A stretch of DNA of 64,000 nucleotides from Phyllobacterium sp. T1293 (GTDB lineage Bacteria > Pseudomonadota > Alphaproteobacteria > Rhizobiales > Rhizobiaceae), in the NCBI RefSeq assembly GCF_020731415.2, contig NZ_CP088273.1, positions 687,001 to 751,000 on the forward strand. The letters run 5' to 3'. The stretch's first letter is position 1; each line of letters begins with the position of its first letter. Positions 17,174-26,011 of the stretch are shown one piece after another. Position numbers and translations under genes: made by a program. The notes below the pieces were generated by a model, which was not told the DNA's origin, searched no databases, and was given only the letters and a program-made list of their open reading frames with translations.

Positions 17174-17971
17174 TTACTGCTCTACATTGAGGTCGACGGC
17201 AAGTGATTCCATGCCGGGACCGAAGCGCATACCGGAAATTGGCGAGGCTTCGTTGTAGTCGAGGCCGCAGGCAATACGGATATAGTGCTCGTTCGGGCAG
17301 ATATCATTGGCCGCATCAAACCCGACCCAGCCCAGCCCATCAATATGCGCTTCCGCCCACGCATGGGTGGCTGTCTGCTCGATGCTATCCAGCATCATCA
17401 GATAACCGGAAACGTAGCGGGCGGGAATTTTCAGGACGCGGGCAACCGCGAGGAAAACATGGGTGTGATCCTGACAGACGCCTGTCCCAAGGGTGAGGGC
17501 TTCCTCTGCCGTGGTGGTGATATTGGTGGTTCCCGGCGTATAGGCGACAACCTTGTGCAGCGTGGTCATCAGCTCATGCATGACCGCGAGCCTGTCACTC
17601 GTGACTTTAAGGCTTGCCGCCAGCTGTTTTATGGCATCTCCGGGCTTCGTCAGCTCCGTTTCACGCTCATAAAGCCAGATGGGCATAAAATTGTAGACCT
17701 TGCCGAGTACGCCGGAGCGGTCTTCGGTTTCCACCTGTCCGGTCGCCTCGATGACGAGTTCCTTGACCTCGCGATCAAGCCGCACAAGCTGGGTGCGGTT
17801 GCCATAGCCGTCGCGATAACTCGCTTCCTGCTCGGCACCGCTGACGGTCACGTTCCAGTCAATGACCTTCTGCCCCGGAGAGCTTGACGGATGCAGACGC
17901 AACCGCTGGACAGCGTATTGCACCGGATAGTCATATTGATAACGGGAGGTGTGCTTGATGTTCAGGAGCAT
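17174..17971 (-). CDS. Transglutaminase-like family protein (bacterial transglutaminase N-terminal domain)
   Basis: The protein has 265 residues. An N-terminal immunoglobulin-like bacterial transglutaminase N-domain (LLNIKHTSRYQYDYPVQYAV, and RLRLHPSSSPGQ) is followed by a transglutaminase/protease core. The catalytic Cys lies in LTLGTGVCQDHTHVFLAVAR, the His in ATHAWAEAHIDGLGWVGFD and the Asp in that last segment. No signal peptide is seen, so it is probably cytosolic. A TTG at 17980 overlapping the preceding stop is a possible alternative start. It is part of the Anbu operon, where it is predicted to hydrolyse or transfer peptide amide bonds. Confidence 0.92.
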   Translation of the reverse strand: MLLNIKHTSRYQYDYPVQYAVQRLRLHPSSSPGQKVIDWNVTVSGAEQEASYRDGYGNRTQLVRLDREVKELVIEATGQVETEDRSGVLGKVYNFMPIWLYERETELTKPGDAIKQLAASLKVTSDRLAVMHELMTTLHKVVAYTPGTTNITTTAEEALTLGTGVCQDHTHVFLAVARVLKIPARYVSGYLMMLDSIEQTATHAWAEAHIDGLGWVGFDAANDICPNEHYIRIACGLDYNEASPISGMRFGPGMESLAVDLNVEQ

Positions 17972-17976
17972 GATTT

Positions 17977-18918
17977 TCAATCAAAGTTATAGGCTTCGGC
18001 GATTTTGCTGCCGAGACCATTGGTTTGATAGATCAGGTCACTCAGAAATTCGTGCAGGCCATTGTCGAAAATGCTGCGAATTTCGTTGTTCTCGAGCCGC
18101 GTCATGATGTTTTCCGACATGTCGTGGCACTCGTGCCGCTTGCCGTAATCACTGGCAAGATATTTGAGATTATCAACGATGTTCGAATAGCAGAAATTCA
18201 GCGAACGCGGCATGCGCGAGTTGAGGATCAGATAATCCGCAATATTCACCGGATTGTATTCGACATCATAGACCCAGCGATAGGAGCGGTGCGCCGAAAC
18301 GGAGCGCAGGATCGATTCCCACTGAAAATTATCGAGCGTCGTGCCGACATAGGAAATCGACGGCAGCAGCACATAATATTTCACGTCGAGAATGCGTGCC
18401 GTATTATCGGCCCGCTCGATAAAGGTGCCAAGCCGGGCAAAGTTGAAAATCTCGTTGCGCAGCATCGTGCCGTGAAAAGCGCCGCGAATAATGGCCGTTT
18501 CGCGCTTGATCTGATCAAGTACGCGCGGAAGATCGGTTTCGGGAATGGCTGAGGCGAGGGTGGATTTCAGGATCATCCACGTTTCATTGACACTTTCCCA
18601 TGCCTCGCGGGTCAGCGCCGTGCGCACCATGCGGGCATTGGAGCGGGCGGTTTCAACGCACGACATCACGCTTGAGGGATTGCTGAGATCCCGCAGCAGG
18701 AAATCTGAAACGAGGCTGGCATTGTACTCGCTGTATTTTGCGTCGTAGCCGATTTTGACGCCGGCACTCATCAGCACGGAAGACCACTCCTCCGGCGCGT
18801 CGGAGGTTTTTGTCAAAGCCATTCGCAAGCCGGCGTCGATCAGACGCGCCATATTCTCTGCCCGCTCGATATAGCGGAACATCCAGTAGAGACCATTCGC
18901 GGTGCGACCAAGAAGCAT
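17977..18918 (-). CDS. Alpha-E domain-containing protein (DUF403)
   Basis: This 313-residue, mostly helical protein begins MLLGRTANGLYWMFRYIERA, the hallmark start of alpha-E (DUF403) proteins, with repeated ERA/ERAD motifs such as FARLGTFIERADNTARILDV near residue 165. The family has no known catalytic activity. It is always encoded with circularly permuted ATP-grasp, transglutaminase and often Anbu genes and is thought to be part of one complex. Its stop is six bases before the ATG of the transglutaminase gene. Confidence 0.93.
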   Translation of the reverse strand: MLLGRTANGLYWMFRYIERAENMARLIDAGLRMALTKTSDAPEEWSSVLMSAGVKIGYDAKYSEYNASLVSDFLLRDLSNPSSVMSCVETARSNARMVRTALTREAWESVNETWMILKSTLASAIPETDLPRVLDQIKRETAIIRGAFHGTMLRNEIFNFARLGTFIERADNTARILDVKYYVLLPSISYVGTTLDNFQWESILRSVSAHRSYRWVYDVEYNPVNIADYLILNSRMPRSLNFCYSNIVDNLKYLASDYGKRHECHDMSENIMTRLENNEIRSIFDNGLHEFLSDLIYQTNGLGSKIAEAYNFD

Positions 18919-18990
18919 GTTTCGGTTGTATCCCTCTTTTATTTATTGATGGGGCCGTCTGTGGCAGCCCTCATTCCCCATTCAAAGCGA

Positions 18991-20403
18991 TCAATCGTCG
19001 AGAACCCAGGTGTCTTTTGTTCCGCCTCCCTGACTGGAATTGACCACGAGCGAACCCTCTTTCAGTGCCACGCGCGTCAGGCCACCCGGCGTGATGCGGA
19101 TGCGATCCGACACAAGCACGAAGGGGCGCAAATCGACGTGACGCGGTGCCAGACCTTTCTCGGTCATGATTGGCGTGGTCGACAGGGCGAGCGTTGGCTG
19201 GGCGATGTAGTTCTTCGGGTTGGCCTTGAGTTTTAGCGCAAAATCTTCGCACTCTTTCTTGGTGGCCGCCGGGCCGACAAGCATGCCGTAGCCGCCCGAA
19301 CCATGCACTTCCTTGACGACAAGCTCTGCCAGATTTTCCAGCACATATTTCAATGTATCGGGCTCGGAGCAGCGATGTGTCGGAACATTCTCGAGGATCG
19401 CCTTGCGGCCCGTGTAGAACTCGACAATCTCGGGCATGTAGGAATAAAGCGCCTTATCGTCGGCGATGCCTGTTCCGGGTGCATTGGCGATGGTGATATT
19501 GCCCGAACGGTAGACATCCATGATTCCGGCGACACCCAGCGTTGAATCGCGGCGGAAGGTGAGGGGGTCGAGATAGGAATCGTCCACACGCCGGTAAAGC
19601 ACATCAATGGCGCGGTTGCCCTCGGTGGTGCGCATGACCACCTTGCCGTTCTCGATCTTGAGATCACTGCCCTCGACAAGTTCAACACCCATCTGGTCGG
19701 CCAGAAACGCGTGTTCGAAATAGGCCGAGTTGTAAATGCCGGGAGTAAGAACTGCGATCGTCGGCGTGCCGTTGCAACCGGGCGGTGCGACGGCGGCCAG
19801 CGATTGCCGTAGCAGTTTGGGGTAGGTTTCGACGGGCCGGACCTTGATCTGCTGGAACAGTTCCGGAAACAGCTGCATCATCGTTTCGCGGTTTTCCAGC
19901 ATATAGGAAACACCTGACGGCGTGCGGGCATTGTCTTCGAGAACGTAGAACTGGTTTTCTTCGGTCCGGACGATATCGACACCGATAATGTGGGTGTAGA
20001 CATTGCCGGGTGGCCGGAAACCCACCATCTCGGGCAGGAAGGCGTCGTTGTGGGTGAACAATTCCCGCGGGATACGCCCTGCGCGAATAATCTCTTGACG
20101 GTGATAGATATCATCAAGGAAAGCATTAAGGGCCATCACGCGCTGTTCGATGCCCTGCGACAGTCGTCGCCATTCATTGCCGGTGATGATGCGTGGGATG
20201 ATATCGAATGGGATCAGGCGTTCTGCCGCTTCTTCATCGCCATAGACGGCGAAGGTAATCCCGGTCTTGCGAAAGACATTTTCTGCATCGCGCGCTTTCT
20301 GCGCAAACCTTTCCGGGTTCTGGGTATCAAGCCAGCATTGCAGTTGTTCATATGGCGGGCGTACCTGACCGCCGGTTTTGATCATCTCATCAAATGGCTT
20401 CAC
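18991..20403 (-). CDS. Circularly permuted type 2 ATP-grasp protein (DUF404/DUF407)
   Basis: This 470-residue protein carries the permuted ATP-grasp signatures FYVLEDNARTPSGVSYMLEN (about residue 152) and ELVVKEVHGSGGYGMLVGPA (about residue 338), and ends with FVLVSDRIRITPGGLTRVAL. The family is predicted to form ATP-dependent amide bonds between a carboxylate and an amine, probably extending a peptide. Its product and acceptor are unknown. The GTG start has AAGGGG seven bases upstream. It is the first gene of the Anbu operon and is separated from alpha-E by 72 bp. Confidence 0.93.
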   Translation of the reverse strand: MKPFDEMIKTGGQVRPPYEQLQCWLDTQNPERFAQKARDAENVFRKTGITFAVYGDEEAAERLIPFDIIPRIITGNEWRRLSQGIEQRVMALNAFLDDIYHRQEIIRAGRIPRELFTHNDAFLPEMVGFRPPGNVYTHIIGVDIVRTEENQFYVLEDNARTPSGVSYMLENRETMMQLFPELFQQIKVRPVETYPKLLRQSLAAVAPPGCNGTPTIAVLTPGIYNSAYFEHAFLADQMGVELVEGSDLKIENGKVVMRTTEGNRAIDVLYRRVDDSYLDPLTFRRDSTLGVAGIMDVYRSGNITIANAPGTGIADDKALYSYMPEIVEFYTGRKAILENVPTHRCSEPDTLKYVLENLAELVVKEVHGSGGYGMLVGPAATKKECEDFALKLKANPKNYIAQPTLALSTTPIMTEKGLAPRHVDLRPFVLVSDRIRITPGGLTRVALKEGSLVVNSSQGGGTKDTWVLDD

Positions 20404-20582
20404 TCATAATCCCCTTCAGACACGTTCATTCAAGCGCGTTGGGAAAAAAATGCAAGCACATTCCGCTATTTACGCTGCAACGCTGCAAATCGCCCAAAAA
20501 ATGGGCAGGCTCACCAAGTTTGAGGCAAGCCAAAGGGTCCGGGCGGTTAAAGCATAGGCGGTTTACAGCATTGAAATGAATG

Positions 20583-20617
20583 GCAAAAAGAAACCTGGCC
20601 GCGTCTGCAGCCAGGTT
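20583..20617 (-). terminator. Rho-independent terminator of the BA14K gene
   Basis: On the minus strand AACCTGGC and GCCAGGTT form an 8-bp stem with a 10-base loop, followed by TCTTTTT, 27 bp after the BA14K-family stop. Confidence 0.82.
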
Positions 20618-20644
20618 CAGGAATCATTTTCCGTCAATTATCCA

Positions 20645-21178
20645 CTAGCGGGTAATGCACTGACGGCGCGGGCCGTTATTGGGCTGATAGGTATTGTCAT
20701 AGGCGCGATAAGACCGGTACCGGGCGTAGCACGCGCGGGTGTGATAGCTCGACCCGCGGCTGACAATACGATCATTGTTGATCGAGTTGCCTATAATCAG
20801 CGCTCCGGCAAATGCTGCCAGCGGGAACCATGCGCCGTCATAATAGCGGTATCCCGGACGATAGTAGCGGTAGCCGCGATGACCTCTATACCAGCGATCG
20901 CCGCGCCAGCCCCTGTCACCACGCCAGCCGCGATCGCCGCGCCAGCCACCGCCGCGCCAATGATCACCGCCGCGCCAGCCACGATCACCGCGCCAACCAC
21001 GATCACCGCCGCGAAGCGGACGCATGCGCCAATTGCCGTGATCCCTGACTTGCAGAACCTGCGAATTGCCTTCAATCGATTGCGGCACAATGGGAGCGGA
21101 GTAACCGGCCACGGTGCTTGCAGAAAGCATACCTATGGACATGGCCGCCGCTGTGAATAACGAAATAAGCTTTCTCAT
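20645..21178 (-). CDS. BA14K family protein with WRGDRG repeats
   Basis: This 177-residue secreted protein has a signal peptide (MRKLISLFTAAAMSIGMLSA...). A glycine/arginine/tryptophan-rich repeat region follows, and a C-terminal BA14K-like tail contains a cysteine pair (RACYARYRSYRAYDNTYQP then RRQC). BA14K proteins are immunoreactive, Hyphomicrobiales-specific envelope proteins of unclear, possibly lectin-like role. The start at 21178 is set by AGGAGG seven bases upstream. The central repeat varies easily by recombination and may differ between strains. Confidence 0.85.
   Translation of the reverse strand: MRKLISLFTAAAMSIGMLSASTVAGYSAPIVPQSIEGNSQVLQVRDHGNWRMRPLRGGDRGWRGDRGWRGGDHWRGGGWRGDRGWRGDRGWRGDRWYRGHRGYRYYRPGYRYYDGAWFPLAAFAGALIIGNSINNDRIVSRGSSYHTRACYARYRSYRAYDNTYQPNNGPRRQCITR
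20885..21015 (-). repeat. Tandem WRGDRG-coding repeats in the BA14K gene
   Basis: About ten imperfect units of WRGDRG/WRGGDH/WRGGGW are encoded in tandem. At DNA level units such as CGCGCCAGCCACGATCAC recur, so slippage could change the copy number. Confidence 0.75.
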
Positions 21179-21366
21179 ATTTCCTCCTGAAATCACGAAG
21201 CTCGAAAACTCCGCTTTCAAATAAGAGTGAAGAAATGTCGGATAATACACCACTCGGCATAGTATCGATCAAAAACTACAACGCATGATTGTAGTAATTG
21301 TTCCGCCATTTCCATCCCGACAAGGGTGTGTCGGAGAAAAGCGGAGCGCCAGTAGAACCAGCAAAA

Positions 21367-22050
21367 TCAGGCGTTGACGGCGTTGATCAGGCGTTCGGCA
21401 AGTTGAACATTCAGTTCACGATAGTGTGAAATGACCTTGCTTGGTTCATAGGTCGATACGGGCAGGTCTGAATAACCGAAGTCCACGGCAATAACGGGGA
21501 TTCCAGCGGCCTTGGCCGTGTCGATATCGGTGTGGCTGTCGCCAACCATCAAGGCGCGATCCCGGTCTCCACCGGCTTTTGCTATGGTCTCAAACAGGTG
21601 GCGCGGGTCAGGCTTGCGAAATGCAAACGTGTCCGATCCGCAAATGGCGGCAAAGCGGGATGTCTGGCCAAGTGCGGTCAACAGGCTGACGGAAAGTCCT
21701 TCGAACTTGTTCGTGCAGACCGCAAGGAGATAACCGGCCTTCGAGAGATCGTCCATGACGGCTTCAACGCCTTCATAAAGCGCCGAGTGGCCGGGCATAT
21801 TCTTGCTGTAATGTTCGAGGAACAGACCTACGAGCCAATCAAGCTGTTCGGGGCTAAGCATTTTCTGCTGCGCCTCAAAAGCGCGTTCGATCATCACGCG
21901 CCCGCCTTGTCCGACGTAGCGACGCAACGCCACGGGATCGATTTTTTGCATCCCCGCTTCATGCAGGCAGTGATTCAGACTATCGAGCAAGTCAGGCGCG
22001 GTATCGACCAGGGTGCCATCAAGATCGAATACAACAATGGGTTTGGACAT
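21367..22050 (-). CDS. gph: Phosphoglycolate phosphatase (HAD family)
   Basis: This 227-residue HAD-superfamily enzyme begins with motif I VFDLDGTLVDTAPDLLDSLN. Motif II is LAVCTNKFEGLS, the lysine sits in FRKPDP and motif III is MVGDSHTDIDTAKAAG. The cap domain after motif I is helical, as in Gph. It dephosphorylates 2-phosphoglycolate formed during DNA repair or photorespiration-like reactions. The start at 22050 is chosen because upstream frame extension has no similarity. It is divergent from rpiA. Confidence 0.92.
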   Translation of the reverse strand: MSKPIVVFDLDGTLVDTAPDLLDSLNHCLHEAGMQKIDPVALRRYVGQGGRVMIERAFEAQQKMLSPEQLDWLVGLFLEHYSKNMPGHSALYEGVEAVMDDLSKAGYLLAVCTNKFEGLSVSLLTALGQTSRFAAICGSDTFAFRKPDPRHLFETIAKAGGDRDRALMVGDSHTDIDTAKAAGIPVIAVDFGYSDLPVSTYEPSKVISHYRELNVQLAERLINAVNA

Positions 22051-22232
22051 TTGTGGACCTATATCTAACGTTAGGATTGAGACTTGGGATTTATGTGTTT
22101 CCGGCGTGGCGCCCTCCGCCGGGACTGATACTCGCGCACAAGTATCTGACGAAATCAAGTATCGAGCCTTGACCCGGTTGTCTGACGTGTTAGGGAGCCA
22201 AGTGTCAAGTCAAAGCGAGGAGAGGCACCCGG

Positions 22233-22928
22233 ATGGACCCCAGGACATTGAAGATCAAGGCAGCGGCCGAAGCGTTGACCTATGTCAAGGATGGTATGCG
22301 TCTGGGAATAGGCACTGGCTCGACCGCCGAGGAGTTTGTCAGGCTTCTGGCGGAAAAGGTTGCCGCAGGACTTGATATCATCGGCGTACCGACATCGGAG
22401 CGCACTGCAGCTCTTTGCCAGGAACTTGGTGTAAAGCTGACGACGCTGGAGGAAACCCCTGTCCTCGATTTGACGATCGATGGCGCTGACGAGATCGGTC
22501 CCGAACTGGCCTTGATCAAAGGCGGCGGCGGTGCGTTGTTGCGCGAAAAAATCGTCGCGGCGGCATCGGCCCAGATGGTGGTGATTGCGGACGAGTCGAA
22601 GAATGTCGAGACGCTTGGCAAGTTCCCTTTGCCGATTGAAGTCAATCGATTTGGTCTTGCTGCCACGAAAATTGCGATAGAAAAGGCTGCTTCTGCCCTT
22701 GATCTTTCCGGTTCCCTTACATTGAGGATGACGGGAGGCGAAGCATTTGTTACAGACGGCGGGCATTTGATCCTGGATGCATCTTTTGGCCGCATTCCGG
22801 ATACAAGAGCGTTATCAAACGCTCTGCACGCCATACCCGGTGTTGTGGAGCACGGACTATTTCTGGGGCTGGCGCGCGTGGCTATTTTGGCCGGTGCAGA
22901 CGGTATACGAACACGAACACAGCCCTAA
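22233..22928 (+). CDS. rpiA: Ribose-5-phosphate isomerase A
   Basis: This 231-residue protein has the RpiA signatures [19 protein letters not shown] near the N-terminus, [29 protein letters not shown] with the catalytic region split over its two halves, and the later [11 protein letters not shown]. It interconverts ribose-5-phosphate and ribulose-5-phosphate in the pentose phosphate pathway. GAGGAGAGG lies ahead of the ATG. The DUF2059 protein gene follows after 37 bp and is probably co-transcribed. Confidence 0.96.
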   Translation: MDPRTLKIKAAAEALTYVKDGMRLGIGTGSTAEEFVRLLAEKVAAGLDIIGVPTSERTAALCQELGVKLTTLEETPVLDLTIDGADEIGPELALIKGGGGALLREKIVAAASAQMVVIADESKNVETLGKFPLPIEVNRFGLAATKIAIEKAASALDLSGSLTLRMTGGEAFVTDGGHLILDASFGRIPDTRALSNALHAIPGVVEHGLFLGLARVAILAGADGIRTRTQP

Positions 22929-22965
22929 CGGGCAAAGTCTTGAGAGAAAACGGAGCAATAAATCC

Positions 22966-23598
22966 ATGAACCGAGCAACTGGCTTTCGCCGTTTGATTGC
23001 ACCTCTGTCTGTCGCAATCATGCTGGGCAGTCTTTACACCGCACAGGCGCAGGAAATTACCCCATCCCATCTTGCTGCTGCACGCGCAGCGATTGCGGCA
23101 ATCAAGGCAACCGATGCGTTCGACGGAATCCTGCCTGATGCGGCGGCGAACCTGAAGGCTCAGCTGATCGAGAAAGACCCCAATCTGGAGTCCATCATTA
23201 GCTCCGCTGTTGACGAGCAGGCTTTGGCCTTGGCCGCGCGCCGCGTTGATCTCGAAAACGAAGCTGCCCGTGCTTACGCTGTTTCGTTTACAGAAGAAGA
23301 GCTGAACGCCATCACGGGTTTCTACAATTCAGCCGCTGGCAAGAAGCTTTTGACTGAAGGACCGATTGCAACGCGCGAAGTCATGAAAGCAGCCGGCATC
23401 TGGCGCAATGGCATCGCCCGTGATCTGGCTCAGGCCGTGGCCGAAAAGGTTGTTGCCGCAGCCGCTGCGACTGCACCTGTAACACCGGCACCTGCGGCCA
23501 CTGAAACGCCCGCAGCGCCGGAAGCCCCGGCAGCTCCGGCCAAAGCGCCGGCAAAGGCACCTGCCAAGCCAGCTGCCCCAGCCAAGCCGAAGCCATAA
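22966..23598 (+). CDS. DUF2059 domain-containing exported protein
   Basis: This 210-residue protein has a signal peptide (RRLIAPLSVAIMLGSLYTAQAQ). The DUF2059 domain includes AYAVSFTEEELNAITGFYNS and AAGKKLLTEGPIATREVMKA, and the tail is alanine/proline/lysine-rich with APAKAPAKAPAK repeats that may contact the envelope. DUF2059 has no known function. It probably shares the rpiA transcript and is followed by a clear terminator. Confidence 0.88.
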   Translation: MNRATGFRRLIAPLSVAIMLGSLYTAQAQEITPSHLAAARAAIAAIKATDAFDGILPDAAANLKAQLIEKDPNLESIISSAVDEQALALAARRVDLENEAARAYAVSFTEEELNAITGFYNSAAGKKLLTEGPIATREVMKAAGIWRNGIARDLAQAVAEKVVAAAAATAPVTPAPAATETPAAPEAPAAPAKAPAKAPAKPAAPAKPKP

Positions 23599-23620
23599 TT
23601 TTTACCTTTCTGAAGAATTG

Positions 23621-23654
23621 CAAAGCCCGGTGTAACAGCCGGGCTTTGTTCTTT
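23621..23654 (+). terminator. Rho-independent terminator of rpiA-DUF2059
   Basis: CAAAGCCCGG and CCGGGCTTTG form a perfect 10-bp stem with an 8-base loop, followed by TTCTTTT, 22 bp after the stop. Confidence 0.9.
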
Positions 23655-23717
23655 TAAAGCCGCGCTATAGAACCCATATATGGTGATCAGTAATTGAACG
23701 GATTCGGAGTGTTTTGA

Positions 23718-25109
23718 ATGGCGACCTATGACTATGACCTTTTTGTCATCGGCGGCGGTTCTGGCGGGGTGCGTGCCGGACGTCTGGCGGGCGCCATGGG
23801 CAAACGGGTCGGGCTGGCCGAAGAATATCGCATGGGTGGTACATGCGTTATCCGCGGTTGCGTACCCAAAAAGCTCTTTGTCTATGCGTCGCAGTTTCAG
23901 GAACATTTTGACGCGGCTGCGGGATATGGCTGGACTGTCGGCGAAAGAAGGTTCGATTGGCCAACGCTGATCGCCAACAAGGACCGCGAAATCGCCCGTC
24001 TGGAAGGGCTCTACCGCAAGGGACTTGAGAACTCCGAAGTGGAGATTTTTGAAAGCCGGGCTGTGCTGATCGATGATCATACGATCGAGATTTTGAACAC
24101 GGGTAAGCGGATAACCGCCGACCAGATATTGATTGCCACCGGCGGCCATCCAAGCCCGCATCCTTCATTGCCCGGCAATGAACTCTGCATCAGCTCCAAT
24201 GAAACCTTTCATCTCGACACTTTGCCGAAAGCCATCGTGATTGAAGGCGGTGGCTATATCGCGGTGGAGTTTGCCAATATTTTTCATGGTCTCGGGGTCG
24301 ATACGACACTTGTCTATCGCGGCAAGGAGATACTCTCGCGCTTCGATCAGGACCTGCGCCATATGCTGCATGCGGCCATGGTGGAGAAGGGTATCCACAT
24401 TCGCGTCACGGAGATTATTACCAAGGTCGAGCGCAGCGGTGATGGACGCAAGCTGGTGCATCTGTCCAGTGGGGACGTTATCCCCGCTGATCAGGTTATG
24501 CTGGCTATCGGGCGTGTGCCGAACACGAAATCCCTTGGTCTTGAAGCTGCCGGTGTCGCTGTCGATGAGCAGGGTGCAATCAAGGTTGATGCCTATTCGC
24601 AAACCAGCAAGGCGAACATCTGGGCCGTCGGCGATGTCACCAACCGGGTACAATTGACGCCCGTCGCGATCCACGAAGCCATGTGTTTCCTCGAAACTGT
24701 CTTCAAGAACAATCCGACAAAACCCGATCATGAACTGATTGCCACGGCTGTTTTCTCGCAGCCTGAAATTGGCACGGTCGGTTTGACCGAGCAGGATGCG
24801 GCGCAGAAATTCAAGGAGATCGAGGTTTATCGCGCGGTTTTCCGTCCTATGCGCAATACGCTTTCGGGCAGCACCGAAAAGATGCTGATAAAGCTTGTTG
24901 TCGATGCGGCAAGCCGGAAAGTCATTGGCGCACATATTCTTGGGCCGGACGCGGGTGAAATGGCGCAGCTTCTGGCCATTCCCATGAAAGCCGGCTGCAC
25001 AAAGGAAGACTTTGACCGCACCATGGCTGTTCACCCGACAGCGGCTGAGGAACTTGTGACCATGTACAAGCCTACATATCGGGTCGTGGATGGCGCGCGC
25101 ATCGACTGA
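23718..25109 (+). CDS. gor: Glutathione-disulfide reductase
   Basis: This 463-residue flavoenzyme has the FAD-binding motif LFVIGGGSGGVRAGRLAG and the redox-active disulfide GGTCVIRGCVPKKLFVYAS (Cys near residues 42 and 47). The NADPH-binding segment is VIEGGGYIAVEFANIFHGLG, the second FAD motif is IWAVGDVTNRVQLTPVA, and the C-terminal interface contains the catalytic HPTAAEE. It regenerates reduced glutathione with NADPH in the cytosol, feeding the two GST-type enzymes also present in the window. It is monocistronic by context. Confidence 0.95.
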   Translation: MATYDYDLFVIGGGSGGVRAGRLAGAMGKRVGLAEEYRMGGTCVIRGCVPKKLFVYASQFQEHFDAAAGYGWTVGERRFDWPTLIANKDREIARLEGLYRKGLENSEVEIFESRAVLIDDHTIEILNTGKRITADQILIATGGHPSPHPSLPGNELCISSNETFHLDTLPKAIVIEGGGYIAVEFANIFHGLGVDTTLVYRGKEILSRFDQDLRHMLHAAMVEKGIHIRVTEIITKVERSGDGRKLVHLSSGDVIPADQVMLAIGRVPNTKSLGLEAAGVAVDEQGAIKVDAYSQTSKANIWAVGDVTNRVQLTPVAIHEAMCFLETVFKNNPTKPDHELIATAVFSQPEIGTVGLTEQDAAQKFKEIEVYRAVFRPMRNTLSGSTEKMLIKLVVDAASRKVIGAHILGPDAGEMAQLLAIPMKAGCTKEDFDRTMAVHPTAAEELVTMYKPTYRVVDGARID

Positions 25110-25124
25110 TGCCTGCATTTGTCA

Positions 25125-25144
25125 GGCGGCCTTATATGGCCGCC
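25125..25144. terminator. Stem-loop between convergent gor and methyltransferase genes
   Basis: GGCGGCC and GGCCGCC form a 7-bp stem with loop TTATAT, 15 bp after the gor stop. There is no strong T-run, so its efficiency is uncertain. Confidence 0.55.
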
Positions 25145-25180
25145 CGTTTCGGTTATGGCTGTGCAGGCACACAGCGCCGG

Positions 25181-25789
25181 TCAGGATGGCTTCACCGCCA
25201 GAAACGTGTTCCATCCGTCCCCGTCGCCGCCAATATTGAACTTGTCCCAGACAATGTTCATTCCGGCGCTTTCAATGCGTGCTGCGAACTCGTCTTTCGG
25301 CCAGTAGATGGTGTGGTAATTGCCATTCGTCTCGCCGTGGCCATCGCGCATTGATACAAGGAAGGCGCCTCCCGGCCGCAGTGACCGTGTTGTCTTTGCA
25401 AGAACCTGATCGATCTGGTCGCGCGGCACATGAATGAGCACACACAGGGCCACGACCGCATCATAGGGGCCGCCAAGATCGTCGGTGATGACGTTCAGAA
25501 GATCACCCTTCTTGCCGCGCGCCGCCTGCAGGTCGAGAAACCGCTGCGTCGCGTCGGTGCGCCTGATCGTAACGCCGAGTGTCTCAAGGAAGTCCGCATC
25601 GCGGCCCGGTCCAGATCCGATTTCCAGCATATGGCCGCCGGGACCAGCGATTGCCGCAACGCGCCTTAAGCCTTCTATGCCATTGGCGTTTGGAAGCTCT
25701 CCTACAATTGTATTGTACTGTTCCGCATAGTCCTCATAGGAGGCGATTGTCTGAAGGTTTTTTGCCAGCGATTCTGTCGGCTTGGTCAT
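25181..25789 (-). CDS. Class I SAM-dependent methyltransferase
   Basis: The protein has 202 residues. The SAM-binding motif I is HMLEIGSGPGRDADFLETLG, an acidic residue lies at the end of strand 2 (IRRTDATQRFL), and motif IV is YDAVVALCVLIHVPRDQIDQ. These mark a Methyltransf_11/25-type enzyme. The substrate cannot be predicted, and no biosynthetic cluster surrounds it. GAGGAAAAG precedes the ATG. Confidence 0.88.
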   Translation of the reverse strand: MTKPTESLAKNLQTIASYEDYAEQYNTIVGELPNANGIEGLRRVAAIAGPGGHMLEIGSGPGRDADFLETLGVTIRRTDATQRFLDLQAARGKKGDLLNVITDDLGGPYDAVVALCVLIHVPRDQIDQVLAKTTRSLRPGGAFLVSMRDGHGETNGNYHTIYWPKDEFAARIESAGMNIVWDKFNIGGDGDGWNTFLAVKPS

Positions 25790-26011
25790 CTTTTCCTCCC
25801 GTCATCTGACTAATCATCAATTGTTTTGTCGTGAGGGTACCATCCCGCACATTGAAGTCGATTCTATTTTGATTACGAATGCGTCCGCGCGGACGATGTC
25901 CACCCAGACGGCAAATATCGCGTTTGAAATCGTCGGGTGGGGTGCGATGGTCGAGCGCAATCCGCGACCGGCACCTGACTGGCAGAGCGAGAAATTGAAA
26001 GGTTTACGAAC

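Noticed and set aside
20404..20582. Possible small gene upstream of the ATP-grasp gene
   Set aside because: Short frames here have no ribosome site or similarity, and the spacer is best explained as promoter region of the Anbu operon plus the BA14K terminator.
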